A program made the position numbers and the translations under genes. A stretch of 64,000 bases of DNA, from assembly GCA_037954235.1 (NCBI GenBank), contig JBBMOA010000002.1, positions 16,377,009 through 16,441,008 of the forward strand, in the 5' to 3' direction. This stretch comes from Aulostomus chinensis. Its lineage: Eukaryota > Chordata > Actinopteri > Syngnathiformes > Aulostomidae. The notes beneath the pieces are model-generated. The model was not told where the DNA came from and ran no database searches. It saw nothing but the letters and a program-made list of their open reading frames with translations. This document shows positions 22,589 through 36,100 of this stretch, piece after piece (positions within the stretch are counted from its first letter, which is position 1; each line of letters opens with the position of its first letter).

Positions 22589-23887
22589 GGAGATGGTGCT
22601 GACCTGAACTTTGACCCTACCATTGATCAGCAAACTGCACGTCTTGTGCATTGTGTTAAATACATCTGATATTTTGACTATAACTGTATTATGCTCATGT
22701 GAATTAAAGTGTGACACGGTTTTCCTCTCTGCCTCCTCATTTTTATACCAGGTTCCCTTTTGGACCAGTTAATTGTAGTTGCAAGATGTTATAGACATAA
22801 CAGGTTGGAAACTCTTCCCTGACATCATGCATCAGTAAACTCTGTAATTGCTGCCGTGCTGGTAAAAAAATTATGCAATTTTAAATGTGCATTATAAGCA
22901 GCATGCTAAAAACTCTCCCTGCCAAGTTAATTGACTTCTGTCAGGTCCTAGAAATGTAATAAGTTGGGGGTCATAGTGCTTATAGTATTGTAGGCAAAGT
23001 GATGAAAGAATATATCTAGCATGTGTTCTAAAAAAAAATCAAGGTTGGACATCTTTATAGCACATAAAGCCTTGGTTTTAAGTTCAATCACGACTGATTT
23101 CGGATCAAAATTAAACTCTTTACTGAACTCCTGACACAATATATCTTGATGTGCTTGCATATCTTGAAAAAGTTCGAAAGCACATATGTCGCTCTATTTA
23201 TACAGAAATAAAAATGTCTTCAAGTTCAGTAGACATCACAAGTGCCTCTTGGGCCTGTAAAGCCAACATGCAGGTATTTTTATTTCTCAAGCAGTTACTA
23301 CCCATAAAAGAAGTAAAGAGGCGTAAAGTCGAGTCCCTCAGTAAAGCATATTTAATTTTTTAAATTTTCGTTCATTACAAAACAAATTACTGAAGTGAAA
23401 TAGTACACAGCACATCTGTACTCAAGGGTAATCACATACGCATCGTGTCTATGTAGTTATTTCTAATCGCACAGCGAGATGAAATAAAACAATATCTATT
23501 TGATTTAAAAAGATTCACGTCAAATCCAAATGGTGTTGAGAGTCGACGTGTGACTGTATTCCATTTACGTTGAAATCAATCAGCTGGAATAGATGCTTCT
23601 CGCCGTTTGTCCAGCAGATGGCGCCGTCGGTCTGCGCTCCAGCACGAAAGACAGGTAACATCACGGTACCGCCTTCCTTGTCGGTCCAGCCAACTCGGCC
23701 AACATGCCGACTAGCAACACTCTCACACCGCCGCAACTTTCCCTCTGACTGGATTTAAATGCTCGCCCGGATCTGAAACCTGCGACGTGGGCTCACCTGA
23801 GCGGACTATTTCAGGTTCGAAGACACCGGGACTTCCAAAGAGAGTCCACCCTGTGTTTTTGTGGGGAGCTACCTTATCTTATCAGAA
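22589..23887. other. Spacer between miR-92a and gpc5, including gpc5 promoter and leader
   Basis: No coding exon recognised. The last ~350 bases are GC-richer and should contain the gpc5 promoter and 5' UTR. An 'atttaaat' at 23753-23760 and a GATA-type doublet 'cttatcttatc' at 23873-23883 lie just before the start codon. Their function is not shown. Confidence 0.5.
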
Positions 23888-24032
23888 ATGCGTGTGCCGT
23901 GGACCAGCTGCATCTTTTTCCTGGCGTGTTTCTGTCGTGTTGGGGACACAAACAAATGCGAGGAAGTGCGCAAAGTTTTCCAACTCAGGCAAATCGGACC
24001 AAATCAATTGCTGCCGCTAAGTCCTAGACCAG
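23888..24032 (+). CDS. gpc5: gpc5 exon 1: signal peptide and N-terminus
   Basis: Encodes MRVPWTSCIFFLACFCRVGD followed by TNKCEEVRKVFQLRQIGPN and onward to SPRP. The hydrophobic leader plus CEEVRK(V/L)FQ is the standard glypican-5 start. Donor GTAAGT after 24032, phase 1. Confidence 0.92.
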
Positions 24033-26747
24033 GTAAGTAGGAGTTAAACAATCTTGGGTCATAAAAAATCACATCCCCACGTCATAAACTTTATCATTTT
24101 CCAAGGTTTATCAACTTGTTTGCGCCAGTATAATATTTCCCAGTAGCTCATTGACTTGGACCTGTCATTTTGAGTTCTCTGAGGCAGCCAAACACATTTA
24201 AAGCCCATTTTAGAGACCATAGTGTTGCTGCAGTGATACAACAGGAGAGGAGAGCTTTAGTGTCGGTACCTGCAGTTTTTTTGTGTGTGATTTCGAAGGG
24301 GAGATGCTGAATCAGTCCAAAGAGTAAAAATGGGCATCGGTTGTGCAGTTTTGACCTCCTCTATAAGACCTAGAACTTCCTGGCTGGTTCAGCTTGACTC
24401 CTGCTGCTGTGTGAAGCACATAAGTGGCTTGCGGGGATAAACAGGCATTATTTTGTGTAAAGTTAAGTAAACTAGGCGCCTGTTAACTTTCAGAACACCA
24501 CCTATAATTTAAGTCAGCTCACCTCAAGTTTTGGGGGAATTATGGGTGTGATTTTTTTTTCTTTTTTCTTTTTTCAAAGAGTAGGCTGCCGTTGCTCTCT
24601 GTCTGCTTGGAACAGTAAATCTTATTGGTGTTGACTGGCCACAAAGTGCTGCCTCTAAACTTCACCACCCTTTTCCTCCACTGCTGTTGTGAGGACGCAG
24701 ATCCAAGTGACAGAAATTCCTCCTGAACCTTTAAAAGACCCTGAAAAGACCACTGCCATCATCCCTTCCTTCCTGCCTGTTTGGAATTATATCTTGGCCG
24801 TACTGCCACCTGTTATTCACTGAGATAAACAACCTTTGTGCCTTCTTCAGTTTAATTATAAGCTCCCTGTGAAAACACTTGCCACTGTTTAGAACTGGAC
24901 CCCCCCGCACACACACAAGAGATGTAGATTGCTTCCCTGATGGGTTCAGATGAGTGGCAGTGTGGGTAGAAAAGGTAGACCGATTTATCAGTCAGTCTGG
25001 CCGATTATGTTGACATCAGCTGCATACGTCCATCCAAACCCTGCTTTTATACCATCCATCCAACCATCCATCCATTTTCTACCACTTATCCTGTTGGGGG
25101 GGGGGGGGGGCATCCATACAACAGACAGACAACCATTCACACTCACAGTCACACCTACGGTCAATTTAGAGTATCAATCAGCCTCGTCCCCTCTTGATGT
25201 CTTTGGACTGTGGGAGGAAGCTGGAGAACCAGAGAGAGCCCACACAGGAACAGGGAGAACATGGAGACTCCACACAGAAAGATCCTGTGCTGGAGCCGGG
25301 ACTTGAACCTAGAACCTTCTTGCTGTGAAGCGACAGTGCTGACCACCGCACCACCGTGCTGCCGCTGCATAGGTCCATTATCTTCATATTTTTCTATGTT
25401 CAAGTGAAAAATACACGAGAGTGTTAAAATAACATCATAATGTTCTTTACTGACAAAAAAGCGTACAAATTTTATAGTTTTTTTTTCCCGTCTCAACTTT
25501 TTATTTGATAAATATTCACTATATTTCAGGAATATTTTCCTCATTTGTTATTATGATTAAATTGATGTATTTTACGATATGCCCCGTCCTCCAAAAACCC
25601 TCCAAACAAACAATAAAAACAACAACTGATATCAGCCATCAGCCAGGCTGTTATCTGAATAACAAGGCTGGCCACTGAAAAACCTGAGTCAGTCGACCAC
25701 CGCAACTAAAGGTGATTGTCATCATCCATTAATCCGCCAAATATTTGACATGAAGAACATTTTCAAACATTTCTAAGAGCTCAAAGCAGCTTTTTTGTCT
25801 GTTTGATGGTCCAAAACCCCAAAACTTTCATTTCATGTTATATATATACAAAATAAAAGCACAGGACTCAACTCACTCAGACTTTGCAAAAGGAAAATGT
25901 TTGATATTTTTGCTTGGAAAAAGACTGAAATGATTAATTGATTATTGAAACCGCCTGCAGTTGATTTTATTACAGTAGTTTAATTGTTGCAGCTCTGGAT
26001 GCGGGTGAAGGGAGAGGAAGTTGATCCTTGAGTGTGATTTTTGTTGTTGTTGTTTTTTTTGTTTAAAGATTTATCTATGATTGAGTGTGAGCTCATGAAA
26101 AATAACCTCCATAAAGTCCAGGAATCCCAGAACTTCTTCCATGTGTGATAAGAAGCCTCTGGCTGAGGTCAGGAACAGGAAGAAGGCACGGTGGCTGGAA
26201 AACTGTCGTCTGAGAAGCATTTAGGTGAAAAACCCAAGACCTGAAGCACTTTCATGTCCTCTTATCTGAGGATGGAATTCCCTCATGTGTGCCATCGCTC
26301 CGGCTCGGCTTTCTTGGTGCTCTTGAACCTGCCGAGGAGCTGATAGTGTCTCTACACTCTGCCTCGGCATGTCAGGGAGGCTGAGTTGCTTTTAAGGTGT
26401 TTCAATCGTCCCGTATGTGTTCAGATTGCTTACGTTTGTTGATAGTGGAAAATCAGAAACATCTCTCTGGGGGGTGATAACTATGACACAGATCCCCCTT
26501 CTGAATCAGAGGAGCAGTTTGGGTTTTCTGCTCCAAAGAGATTTTTTTTTCTTTTCTTTTTATTCCCCAGAGGTTTTACATTTTTATTCTAGTGATTTAT
26601 GAGCGATATTTCACATGAGCTCATTTTAGGTGCTACTTTTTTTACTTCACCTCAACAGTTGATATGGAAGTTTATTGATGCTTTTTTTTCCCTGTCTTGT
26701 TTCCATCTGAAGGGAGAAATTCACATTGCCTGTCCATCTTACAGATG

Positions 26748-26789
<42 letters not shown>

Positions 26790-26892
26790 TAGCTGGATAC
26801 ATTCCCGTGGTCATATCTTCAGGCACTCCACCTGCCTCGCATGTCTATGGAATGTGTTGTTGAAAATCAAGCACCCTAAGGAGCACATGCAA

Positions 26893-26938
<46 letters not shown>

Positions 26939-28309
26939 AGGGGGGGTTGTTTTCCTTCAAGATAAATAGAAGAATTTAATAACCCTCTGGAGGTATTTTC
27001 AGAACCCTTAAAGACTCATCGAACCATCTGGATGAAATAAATATTTGGTCCGCTGTGTGGTGAAAAGGATTTTTAACCTGATGTGAGTCTTGTTTCCTCA
27101 TACAAACAAAGACGATACCTGGAAATGAAAAATATCTTAAGATATTTTAAATAATGTCAGAATCGATTAGATGTCAGTTACATTAGGAGTGATGCATCTC
27201 ATTTGTGGGCCCACCTGTCAAATTAATCAGCCCCCCCCCCCTCCTCTGGCCATGGAACATTCCAAAATCTTTGCTTTATTGAGTGATCTCTTATAATGAT
27301 TGCTTTTAATTCTGCAAGGAGGAATTTCCTTTGCAATAGTCCAAAAACACAAATATTATATGATCCATATGTTGTATACAGTGATGTGACAGAGCCGTAT
27401 GACCACCTCTCACCTCAGGACAGGCATGAAATGTTCTTACGTACAAATTTGTGTGCAGGTATGAACTCCCATACCTTTAATGTTATATCATAGATACCTG
27501 GAGGGAGGAATTACTAATCATCAGGCTTTGCTTCATGCCTGTAAGACTAAATTAAGGGCTTAAAAACATCCCTTAGTGTACGAACGTTTCATGAATGTGG
27601 GTCACTGTGATTTTCTATGCTTGTTTTTGTTGGTGTTTGCTCTGTGGTGCCTTATTTGAAATGATCTGTTTTCCATTCGTTTATGAAGCTCCCTGGTCAG
27701 CTCCTGTAGTGACATCATTCATCAATTAGGACGCAGTCACAATGTAAAACCCTCTTTAGACTTGTCACACACATGCAGTATCTGTGATGACTAAGGTAAG
27801 AGGAGAGAACCGTGCCGGTAAACAACCCTCTGTGCTTCCCAAAGATTGTTTATTTTTCAGTGTAGTTCATTGACTCAAACAAATATGTGAAAAGTGCAAA
27901 TGAAAACCTGCTTTACCTTTTCACAATAAAATTTCAGCATTTCTCCATTCTGTTTTTGACCTCTAATGTTGATTTATAACTCTCAGGTTCAGACCTTCAG
28001 GTGTGCGTGTCCAAGAACCAGACCTGCTGCACCAAAAAGATGGAGGAGAGGTACCAGTTGGCAGCTCGCAGAGACATCCAGAACCTTCTCCAGACATCCA
28101 GTACCAGCCTGAAGTTTCTCATCTCTCGCAATGTGGCTGCTTTTCAAGGTGAGAGTGGGGGTGGCGTGCGAGCTGAAACCGACACGCCTGCTGAGTTAAG
28201 ATGTGGATGATTGTACATGTGTGTGTGTTTGTTTGCGTTTGTTTTCCTTGATGGAGTACACGCTTCAGCGTTCGTGTTTGTATGGGTGCTGTGAAAACAG
28301 TGGATAAGT

Positions 28310-28355
<46 letters not shown>

Positions 28356-31300
28356 CTCCACATCAGAGCAAACAGAGCAGCGTCTGTCCTCCTTCCAGAT
28401 CTACCGCCACACTCTGATCAGAGATTAGATAAGTCTGCTGTTGCTGAAGGAGCCTTGGGAGGCCGTCTTTAGGGGCAACGCCTGTCAGGAGGAGGTTTTT
28501 GTTTACGGTTTGGGATGTCCTACTCTGCTGTATCCTCATTATAAAGTCAAACCCTCATATTTAGTTAGTTATCTCGCCATTAACAGGCTGCCCGTCACTC
28601 TTTCAAGTTCCTCCTCTCATTGTTTTCGTTCCCCTCCATCAATCTCTCTGCAGCAGTTACAGGCAGCGACCTGTCTGTCTGAGTGCTCCCGCTGCCTGCT
28701 GTGGGAGGTTTTCTCTCCCACTAATACCTGTCATATGACGAAAGAAAAGGGTGGGCAACAAATACAGGGCTTATGACTTGAGTGTGCCATCTCAGACGTA
28801 TCATTAAGCCAATTCACTTTAACAATGTCTCTGGGTTTAAAGACGTGCAGTTATCCTCCTCTTAAATTCAAATGATTTATGGGAGAGTCGTGCTTTTCAG
28901 ATGCGGTTTACCCGGGAATGACCTTGCTTTTGTCGTCAGATTTTCAAACTCTATTCAGGCTCTGAACTAAAATATTCAGCATTCGTAATGAAGTTAACCA
29001 AAGAGTCCTATGAATGTTGGCTTATGTAAAAGCTTGAAAGACTGATGTAAGATCATACTGTAAACTTTAATTTAGACACATCTAAGTGCAGTTAATTTGA
29101 CTGATATTGTTTTATTCACATTTCATTTGAAAAGCATTCGGAAACGAAAGAAACGGTGTGATTTTTGTGGGCATCTAAGATGTTTTCTGGAGTCTTTGGA
29201 ATACCGTTTGCATGCTGGGATATCTCTGAAGCACCATTTGTACTTCATTACTCTCATTTATTGACACACACACGTATTTAGCCTTTAGCAACGATTGCTT
29301 GTTATGATTTAAATAACAACTTGATTTAATGTTCAGCCCCAGTGTATTTCTCATCAAATCCTACGAAGAAATCACAACAAGCAAAGTGGAAAAGCAGAAC
29401 AAAAATGACAGAATGCATCTTTAGAATGATTAAAGTATTAATATTGAGTCAATGTCAAATATTTTTTGTGATCATTTACCGATCTTGATTTTTTTTTTTA
29501 AAAGTTGTACCAATGATTGGCTCTTTATTTCTTAGTCAATCTGCTTGCTCTACAAACTGAACAATGAAAATTAAAACAAACAAACAAATAATGTAGATCA
29601 AAAAATATAGTTTGATAGTCAACAGCAGCTGTGGTTTTAGCAAACATTGCTATGTATTAGGCATTATTCAGACCAGGAGTATTCAGCGCAGCATGAGGAT
29701 CTGTGGGGGGATGGGTAACTGAATAAATGACTGTGTCAATGGTATATAAGGAACATGTCAAAATATTCGGAATCCAGAAATATCAGGCCTTTTTCTTGAC
29801 AGTATGAAAGTAAAAACAGTCACCAACCTTATCCTTTTTTGGATTCAGTCTGGCTCCTCTGTAATTTTCTGAAAATGTGTTTTCTTTCTGCTCCTCTAAC
29901 TTCCTCCTTTCACTTCCTGTAGGTGCTGACAGGTTTGTTCACACAGTTCAGCTGAAAAGCCGCAGGAAAAGGGTAGCTGTTAGAAAATACTTAAAAAAAA
30001 AAGAAGAAAAAAAAAAGGGGGGAGCACTTACATGGTTTCATCTGTGGAATGGCAGCCAGCGTGTGCTACAGCCAAACCAAACAGAGGTCCTTGTCAACAT
30101 CAACTCTCATTTTTTTTTAACTTATTCATTATTAAACCAAGTTAGAAACCCATTGAGATCAGGATCTCTTTCACGAGGTTTACATGGCCCAGAGGTCAGC
30201 AGCACATGTCAATAGAACAGTTTTAGGAAATGATGGTATAAATACATTCACTAACCCTTACCCTAACCCAACATAGCGTTTTCTTTTAAAAAATAAAGTG
30301 CGGGAGCTGTAACACAACAATAAAAACAACAATTTGTAAGATTTTAGAAATTCAGCCATTATTCAATGGTCTAACGCTGTCTGTCCCTCAGGATAGAACG
30401 AAAGGCTCCAAGTGGAATATCTTCAGGGAGTTTCAGTTCAGTCTGTAGTGTATTCCATGCCGAGGGAAAGCTGACAGTTGAGAACCTCTTTTTCCTAATT
30501 CAGTCCTTTCCCGAGGACCAGAGAAAACAAGTGTAGTACAAGAACGCAAGGCGTAGTAGTTGCTTGTTTTCTGCAATAAAGCACATAAGTCAAGCATAAA
30601 AGAGCCTTATAAATTAGGGTCAGCCAATTATGCATATCTGTGTGCACTCAAAGAAGGCAAGTTCCATCTCATATACAATTCTCAGTGGTGGGTGAGACGA
30701 CTTAAGCCAGCGACAGATCTCAGGACTAATGAAAAACAGCTTTCAAGGACTTGAGACGTTGGGATGATGCACTCAAATAAAGCACATCCCCATTGTCAAG
30801 AATGGGCGAGAGGGTCGCTGTCACTAATTTCTCTCTGACCCTGAGAGAGGAGCAGGTTCTATTCCAACCCAGTCTCATGTTGTAGCCTTTTCACATTTTG
30901 ACATGAGACTGGGTTGTCTATTCCTGAAAAAGAGCCCAAGCTTCACCCGTAGTTTGGTGACCAGAATATTAATATGGGCTTTAAATAAAAGCTCCTGATC
31001 TAGGGAGAAACCCAAGTATTTGTAATTAAAAAACTGCTCTTTAGGTTTTCCTTTAGAGGTGGCAATAGTTTTAATGTTCTGTGGTAGTACCTCTGTATGA
31101 GGGAAAACCATGAGCTTGGTTGTATCCGTGTTTAAAACCAATTCATCAGTCAACAAACACTAGCAGCTGCTTCCAGCATGTAGGCAGGGGAACGCTTCAA
31201 AAGAATAGCTGCTCCTAGAACGAACATCTATAAAGTCAATAAGGCTTCCCTAAGGGATTCCTCTATGTAAACTTAAACAACTAACAGTTATTCTCATCAT

Positions 31301-33112
31301 TCATTCATCTGTGGATTGTAACTTTGATGATGCGGTGAGGTCTGTACTTTATTCACGCTCTGAAGGGGAAATAACTGCAGCAACAGTAATAGCACTCATC
31401 AAAAACAGATGGACATAAATAACAGGATTAAAGCAACACAAGAGTAAAAGCTTCAAGTATAAGACAAGGAAAGAAATGTAAGCAATGATAAATTATAGGG
31501 ACATTCATCAAGAAACTCTTTTCACAGTTTTTACAAGTTGATATATTCAACTTTTTGTTATATGTCACCAACCACCTGCCAAAACCCCAAAGGAAACTAA
31601 CAAATACTCACTGGATCAACAGCTGCTGTGAACTTTGGGTTTGTGTTGACTTTGGTGGCCCCTTTGGCCAAAACTGGTAGTCTTGCCAGAATAAAACTGC
31701 ATTTACTAACACTTCATGGCATAAAAATCTTGATCTGCCAGACTCAGGCTGGCTGGAGCACATTCATTTGGTTCTGGAAGGGAGTGAAAAAAACAAAAAC
31801 AATTCTTGAAAACAGTTTGATGATATTTTGCAAGATGTTTTTGTTTGTAAAGATCTAATATTTGGATGTTGTCGACTGGGTTACATGTAATGTAAGACTA
31901 CAAGTAACAGTTAAGCTTTTGATGCTCTGTAATCCTAATGTTCTTTTCATTGCATTATTTAGTTGTTACTTTTGTCCAAAGTGACTTGTAAGAGTACATT
32001 TCCTCAACAGCAGTGGACCAACTGTGCATCGCAGAGGATTGAGTGACACTTCTCCAAGGTTTTTAACCAGATGAGTTAATTCAAGGAGGGTCCAGGTGTA
32101 ATGTCGTTGTTGAAAAATGGGCAGTGATTGTGGCAGAAGAGCAGAGTTTATTCCAACATTGTAATGCCAGAGACGGGACTAGTCGCGATGAGTCCCCTGT
32201 TGCTTAGCGATGGAAGGGTGAGGCGACCTGCAGAGGTTTTGGAGCTGAGAGACTGTGACAAGGTTTGGAACCTGTCCAGTCTGAACTGGCCTCTAGGTTT
32301 ATCTTGAATTTGATGTGTACAAAGATGAGAAGCCAGTGAAGCGACTGGAAGAGTAAGAGAGATGTCAGAGACGGGTAGCCCAGCCAGAGGCACGCTGCTG
32401 TAGTTCAGGCTTGAGATGAAAAGCAGCTACACCAAGAGTTGTGTGGCTTCCCTCATAAGGAAAGGTTGAATTTTGACTCTGCAGCATGGGCAGAGCAGGA
32501 CAGATGGCTGTCCAGGATCACTCAGAGGTGCTCGGGAGTCTGAGATTGCACCACAGTAGTATTATCAGTGGACATGGAGGGTTCAGTGAGAGGGTCATCT
32601 CTCCCTGGGACAAAGACAAGCTCTGTGTTTAAACGATTGACCTTTATCTGGTGCACAGACACCCAAACACTGATCCAAGCAGAGATGCATCCCTCAATTT
32701 ATGTCTGTTGGAGGGAGGATTTTATCTGATTTTGCATGGAAATCAACCGGTACACAAGAGAAGCACACCATGTACATGTGACACGAACAGTTCTGTACTC
32801 ACGTATACACTTTATTTTTGTCAGCTAAAAAAGTCTCATTGGTCTTCAAGATGGCGTTGCACAGACCTGGTATTAAGACCACCCTTAGTGATACGATAAC
32901 AGGTGGTCAGCACAATTGTACAGGCTTTTGGAAATTACTGCAAAGAATTGTACTATTTCTTGATAATTTGCATAAAAGTATGATGAAAAGTGGTTGATAT
33001 TTAACATAGCTTTCACTGAATTATCAATAGAAATGTCACTGTTGTTCTTTGTTTTTATCCAGTCTACGCTGAAGATACTTGATCAGCAAGTGACGCATGT
33101 CCACAGTATCTG

Positions 33113-33183
<71 letters not shown>

Positions 33184-36100
33184 CCACCCACATGGCATTG
33201 TTCTGCTCAGCCAGAGGGAGGTTTTAAGAGTCTTTGTTACATGGAGAAAAACTTTCGGTTGCACCATATGTATGGGAGGCACGGAGACTCAGAAATGTCT
33301 TAAAATGCTATTACATCTTAGCACAGTTGGGAGGCTAAAAGACCTGTTTTGCTGCTCATGTGTGGACATAGAGTCAAGCATTTAACATGTCTTTCCTATA
33401 ATAATGCTGAATCAATGCAAGTGGATTATTTCTTATTCATCTTGTTGGACTGTGGCTTTTTGTGTGAGTTGTTTTCACATTCTAATGAGCCAACAACTTA
33501 GCAGATGATGGCTACAGTGGATTAAAACCTCATTTTGCCTACAACTTTTCCAGAGCAGGAAGGTCAGAGAGAGAGAGAGAAAGACAGGGTTTTGGTCTGT
33601 TTGTCCTCACCACCTGGTTTTTGCTGTCTTTTACTTCCTTATAAACAATTTACGGAGTGAAGGAGTAAAATAGACAGGAGGGGGTTTCTATTCTGAGGGA
33701 AGGTTGGTGCTGTGCAGAAACACACAAGACCCTTCGGTTGCAGATGATTGGCAGCCTGCACTGTAATTTGAGAAACAACAGAGAGCAAGTGGAGTGTATA
33801 ATGCAAGACGAGCAGACAGGAAGATTGGCGAGCTAAAAGGGGGGCAGGCTAATGTGGTCATTTGTTATGTGCAAGGCCTTCAATTAGGCATCTTTATATG
33901 ATGCATCTGAAAAGAAAAGGGGGCCTGAAGAAAGTAGAAGACTGTAGATGGAGAACACACTGGAACACTCAGGAGACACTGGGAAATAAAACAAGTCTAT
34001 AAAATGCTATTTTCATATTTTTATCCTGAGGGAGACTCGTGTTTTTTTTGTTTGTAGTGGGCCACATTTATAAAAATCTTTTCATGTAGAAATAGCACTT
34101 TGATATAATGAGTAACGTACATAAGCAAATCAAGCACTGGAGCTGTTAATTATGAGTATAGAGCTTCAAAGCACTGTAGCTCATCCCGCAGTAATGCTTC
34201 AAATTTATTTCTGTTCTTCACAGCAAAGCGCCACAATATTTCTGTACCTCGTCCTTAAATGAACTTGACCACAAGTTCAAAAAAAATAATAAAAATAATA
34301 ATAATCTGGTCAGTGGGCAGCATATAAAAGAAAAAGAACAAAGTGATGGAATACTGTCAAGCAGACAGCCTTTGAGCTCTCCAGCACATTAGATCTTCCC
34401 TCTCGCTGTTGGTTGGTGAGTCTCTCAGGGCTGCATGTTTTCATCCACCGGCTGTGAGGTTCCTGCACGGTGTCCACTTAATGCGCAAATATGCAGCCTG
34501 CTGAGCAGAGCTTCTGGGGATATCTTTTTTTTCCCCCATCCCACACAGGTTTGACTTACATCCATGGCAACCGACCTGTTCAATCCCAGCAGCCCGCGGG
34601 GCAACTAGATCAGCTGTTGAGATGCTTCAGAAAGCATCGGGGGGGGGGGGGGGGTCACTGAAATCATAGCAAAACAGAGAAAACCACATCAAAGCAATGC
34701 CCTCTTTTTGATTCGGTGGTGTGTTTGCTACAGGATGGATGCTTACTCCAGATTCTGTGAACAACATCAGCAGTGACTTTTGGCATATAAGGTAATAAGT
34801 GAAGTATTAATAATAATCTGGAGAGGCAGGCAGTCATGGTCCAACTTCACTAGAATCCAATAACAACATGTGCCGGCACGTCCGCTGTGAAGTTTATCTT
34901 AATTATCAGCATAAAAAGTCTCGGATAGAAACTTTTTCACCTCTTTGGAAAAAAAAAAAAGCTTGTCAGGTTTCTTGCTGAGAGTTACATAAGAAAAGTC
35001 ACATTGAGACTAAGCAAGAGGCTCAGCTCTGCTCAAGGTTGCAAAAATACAACTACCAGCATCTTTGAAGCTCATTTATGAGCACTTTGTATCTTGTGTG
35101 TTTAATACAAATGAACATAGACACAAAATTAAAAAAAGGGAGGTGTAATAGAGGGTATTTAGAGGACAGTGGTGGAAGTGACTGTGTTAATGTTTAGCTC
35201 ATGAATTTTTGTAAGCCAACCCAGACATCAGCGTTGCCTCGGGTTCTCTCAACAAAAGGTCACCTACTGCTCTCCGGCCTAGAAGCTGAATTTTGATATT
35301 TCTTGTTTTAACAGTTCAAACAAAAGATTTTATTAACTATGGACAAAGTCGTGCTAGCTGCTTCTAGTCCTCCTGCTATGCTAATTATGCCCTAGCTCCA
35401 TCGTCGTACATGTACAAACTCAACAGTGGGTTTGATCTAATTTTGTTCTTGATAGACAGCAGAAAGTGTATTTTCAAAATGTGAAAGTATTCCCTCACAG
35501 CAAGGAATGACTACATGCAGGCATCGTGAGCCCACAAAGGCTGAAAGTTGCAGAGTATTTCAGAAGAGTAAGTGTAGAAAACATCAAAGGAAAGGAAACA
35601 CAAGGAAGTAAAAGTGTATTTATAGTCTTCCATAAATAATCTCCCACCAGTGTGACACTTGATGAGCAAGTAGCGAGTGACTGTTATCAATCGAATGCGG
35701 CTGTTACTGAAATGTCTGAGTGGTGATGCTGTTGAGGCTATTTACACTGTGCAGCTTGTGGTCGTTTTTCCAGTCAATGTGTCATTTTGGTTTCCAGCCT
35801 GGGAAAAAGTCAGTTCTGCATGAGACACCAGCAGGCGGTCAGTCAGACCTGCTGTTGTGTTCGTAATGCTTCTAACTGTGAGCTACAGCTTCATCGTCTG
35901 AGGAGGGAGTCTCGCTGTCATTCAACCGGAACGTCACCTTGTTGAGTTCAGGACTTGCTGTTTGCACTCAAAAGCTAAATGGGTTTTTGTTTATCAGCTC
36001 TTGGAGGATCTGCTGCCCATCTTTTATTCATCTCTGAATTGAAAAAGGAACATACTTGAATGGCGGCGGCCCCACGGTTTGACTGAGAGGAGACCACAGT

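Larger units (their letters stand above)
20045..22708 (+). ncRNA. mir17hg: Putative miR-17~92 host transcript
   Basis: Non-coding primary transcript expected to carry the six precursors at 21736-22588. A strong donor is seen after 20321 (ggctg|GTGAGT) and a strong acceptor before 21681 (gttcttccag). This suggests a first exon of roughly 20045-20321, a 1.36 kb CpG-rich intron and a following exon just 55 bases upstream of miR-17. A possible poly(A) signal ATTAAA lies at 22703-22708, with an alternative AATAAA at 23207-23212. Exon limits and ends are inferred; only the microRNA content is certain. Confidence 0.45.
24033..27986. other. gpc5 intron 1
   Basis: 3954-base intron containing a minus-strand SINE (25044-25363), a CA microsatellite (26750-26786) and a GT microsatellite (26894-26936). 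No other gene recognised. Confidence 0.85.

Noticed and set aside
25299..25353. A- and B-box promoter pair suggesting a tRNA gene
   Set aside because: Spacing and flanks do not give a cloverleaf; it is the head of a SINE-type repeat.
25161..25544. 127-codon minus-strand frame and overlapping frames at 24950-25407
   Set aside because: They are translations of the tRNA-like SINE, the kind of spurious protein often predicted in fish genomes.
30249..30270. 'cttaccctaacccaac' as interstitial telomere sequence
   Set aside because: Too few and imperfect TTAGGG-type units; such words are common in teleost repeats.
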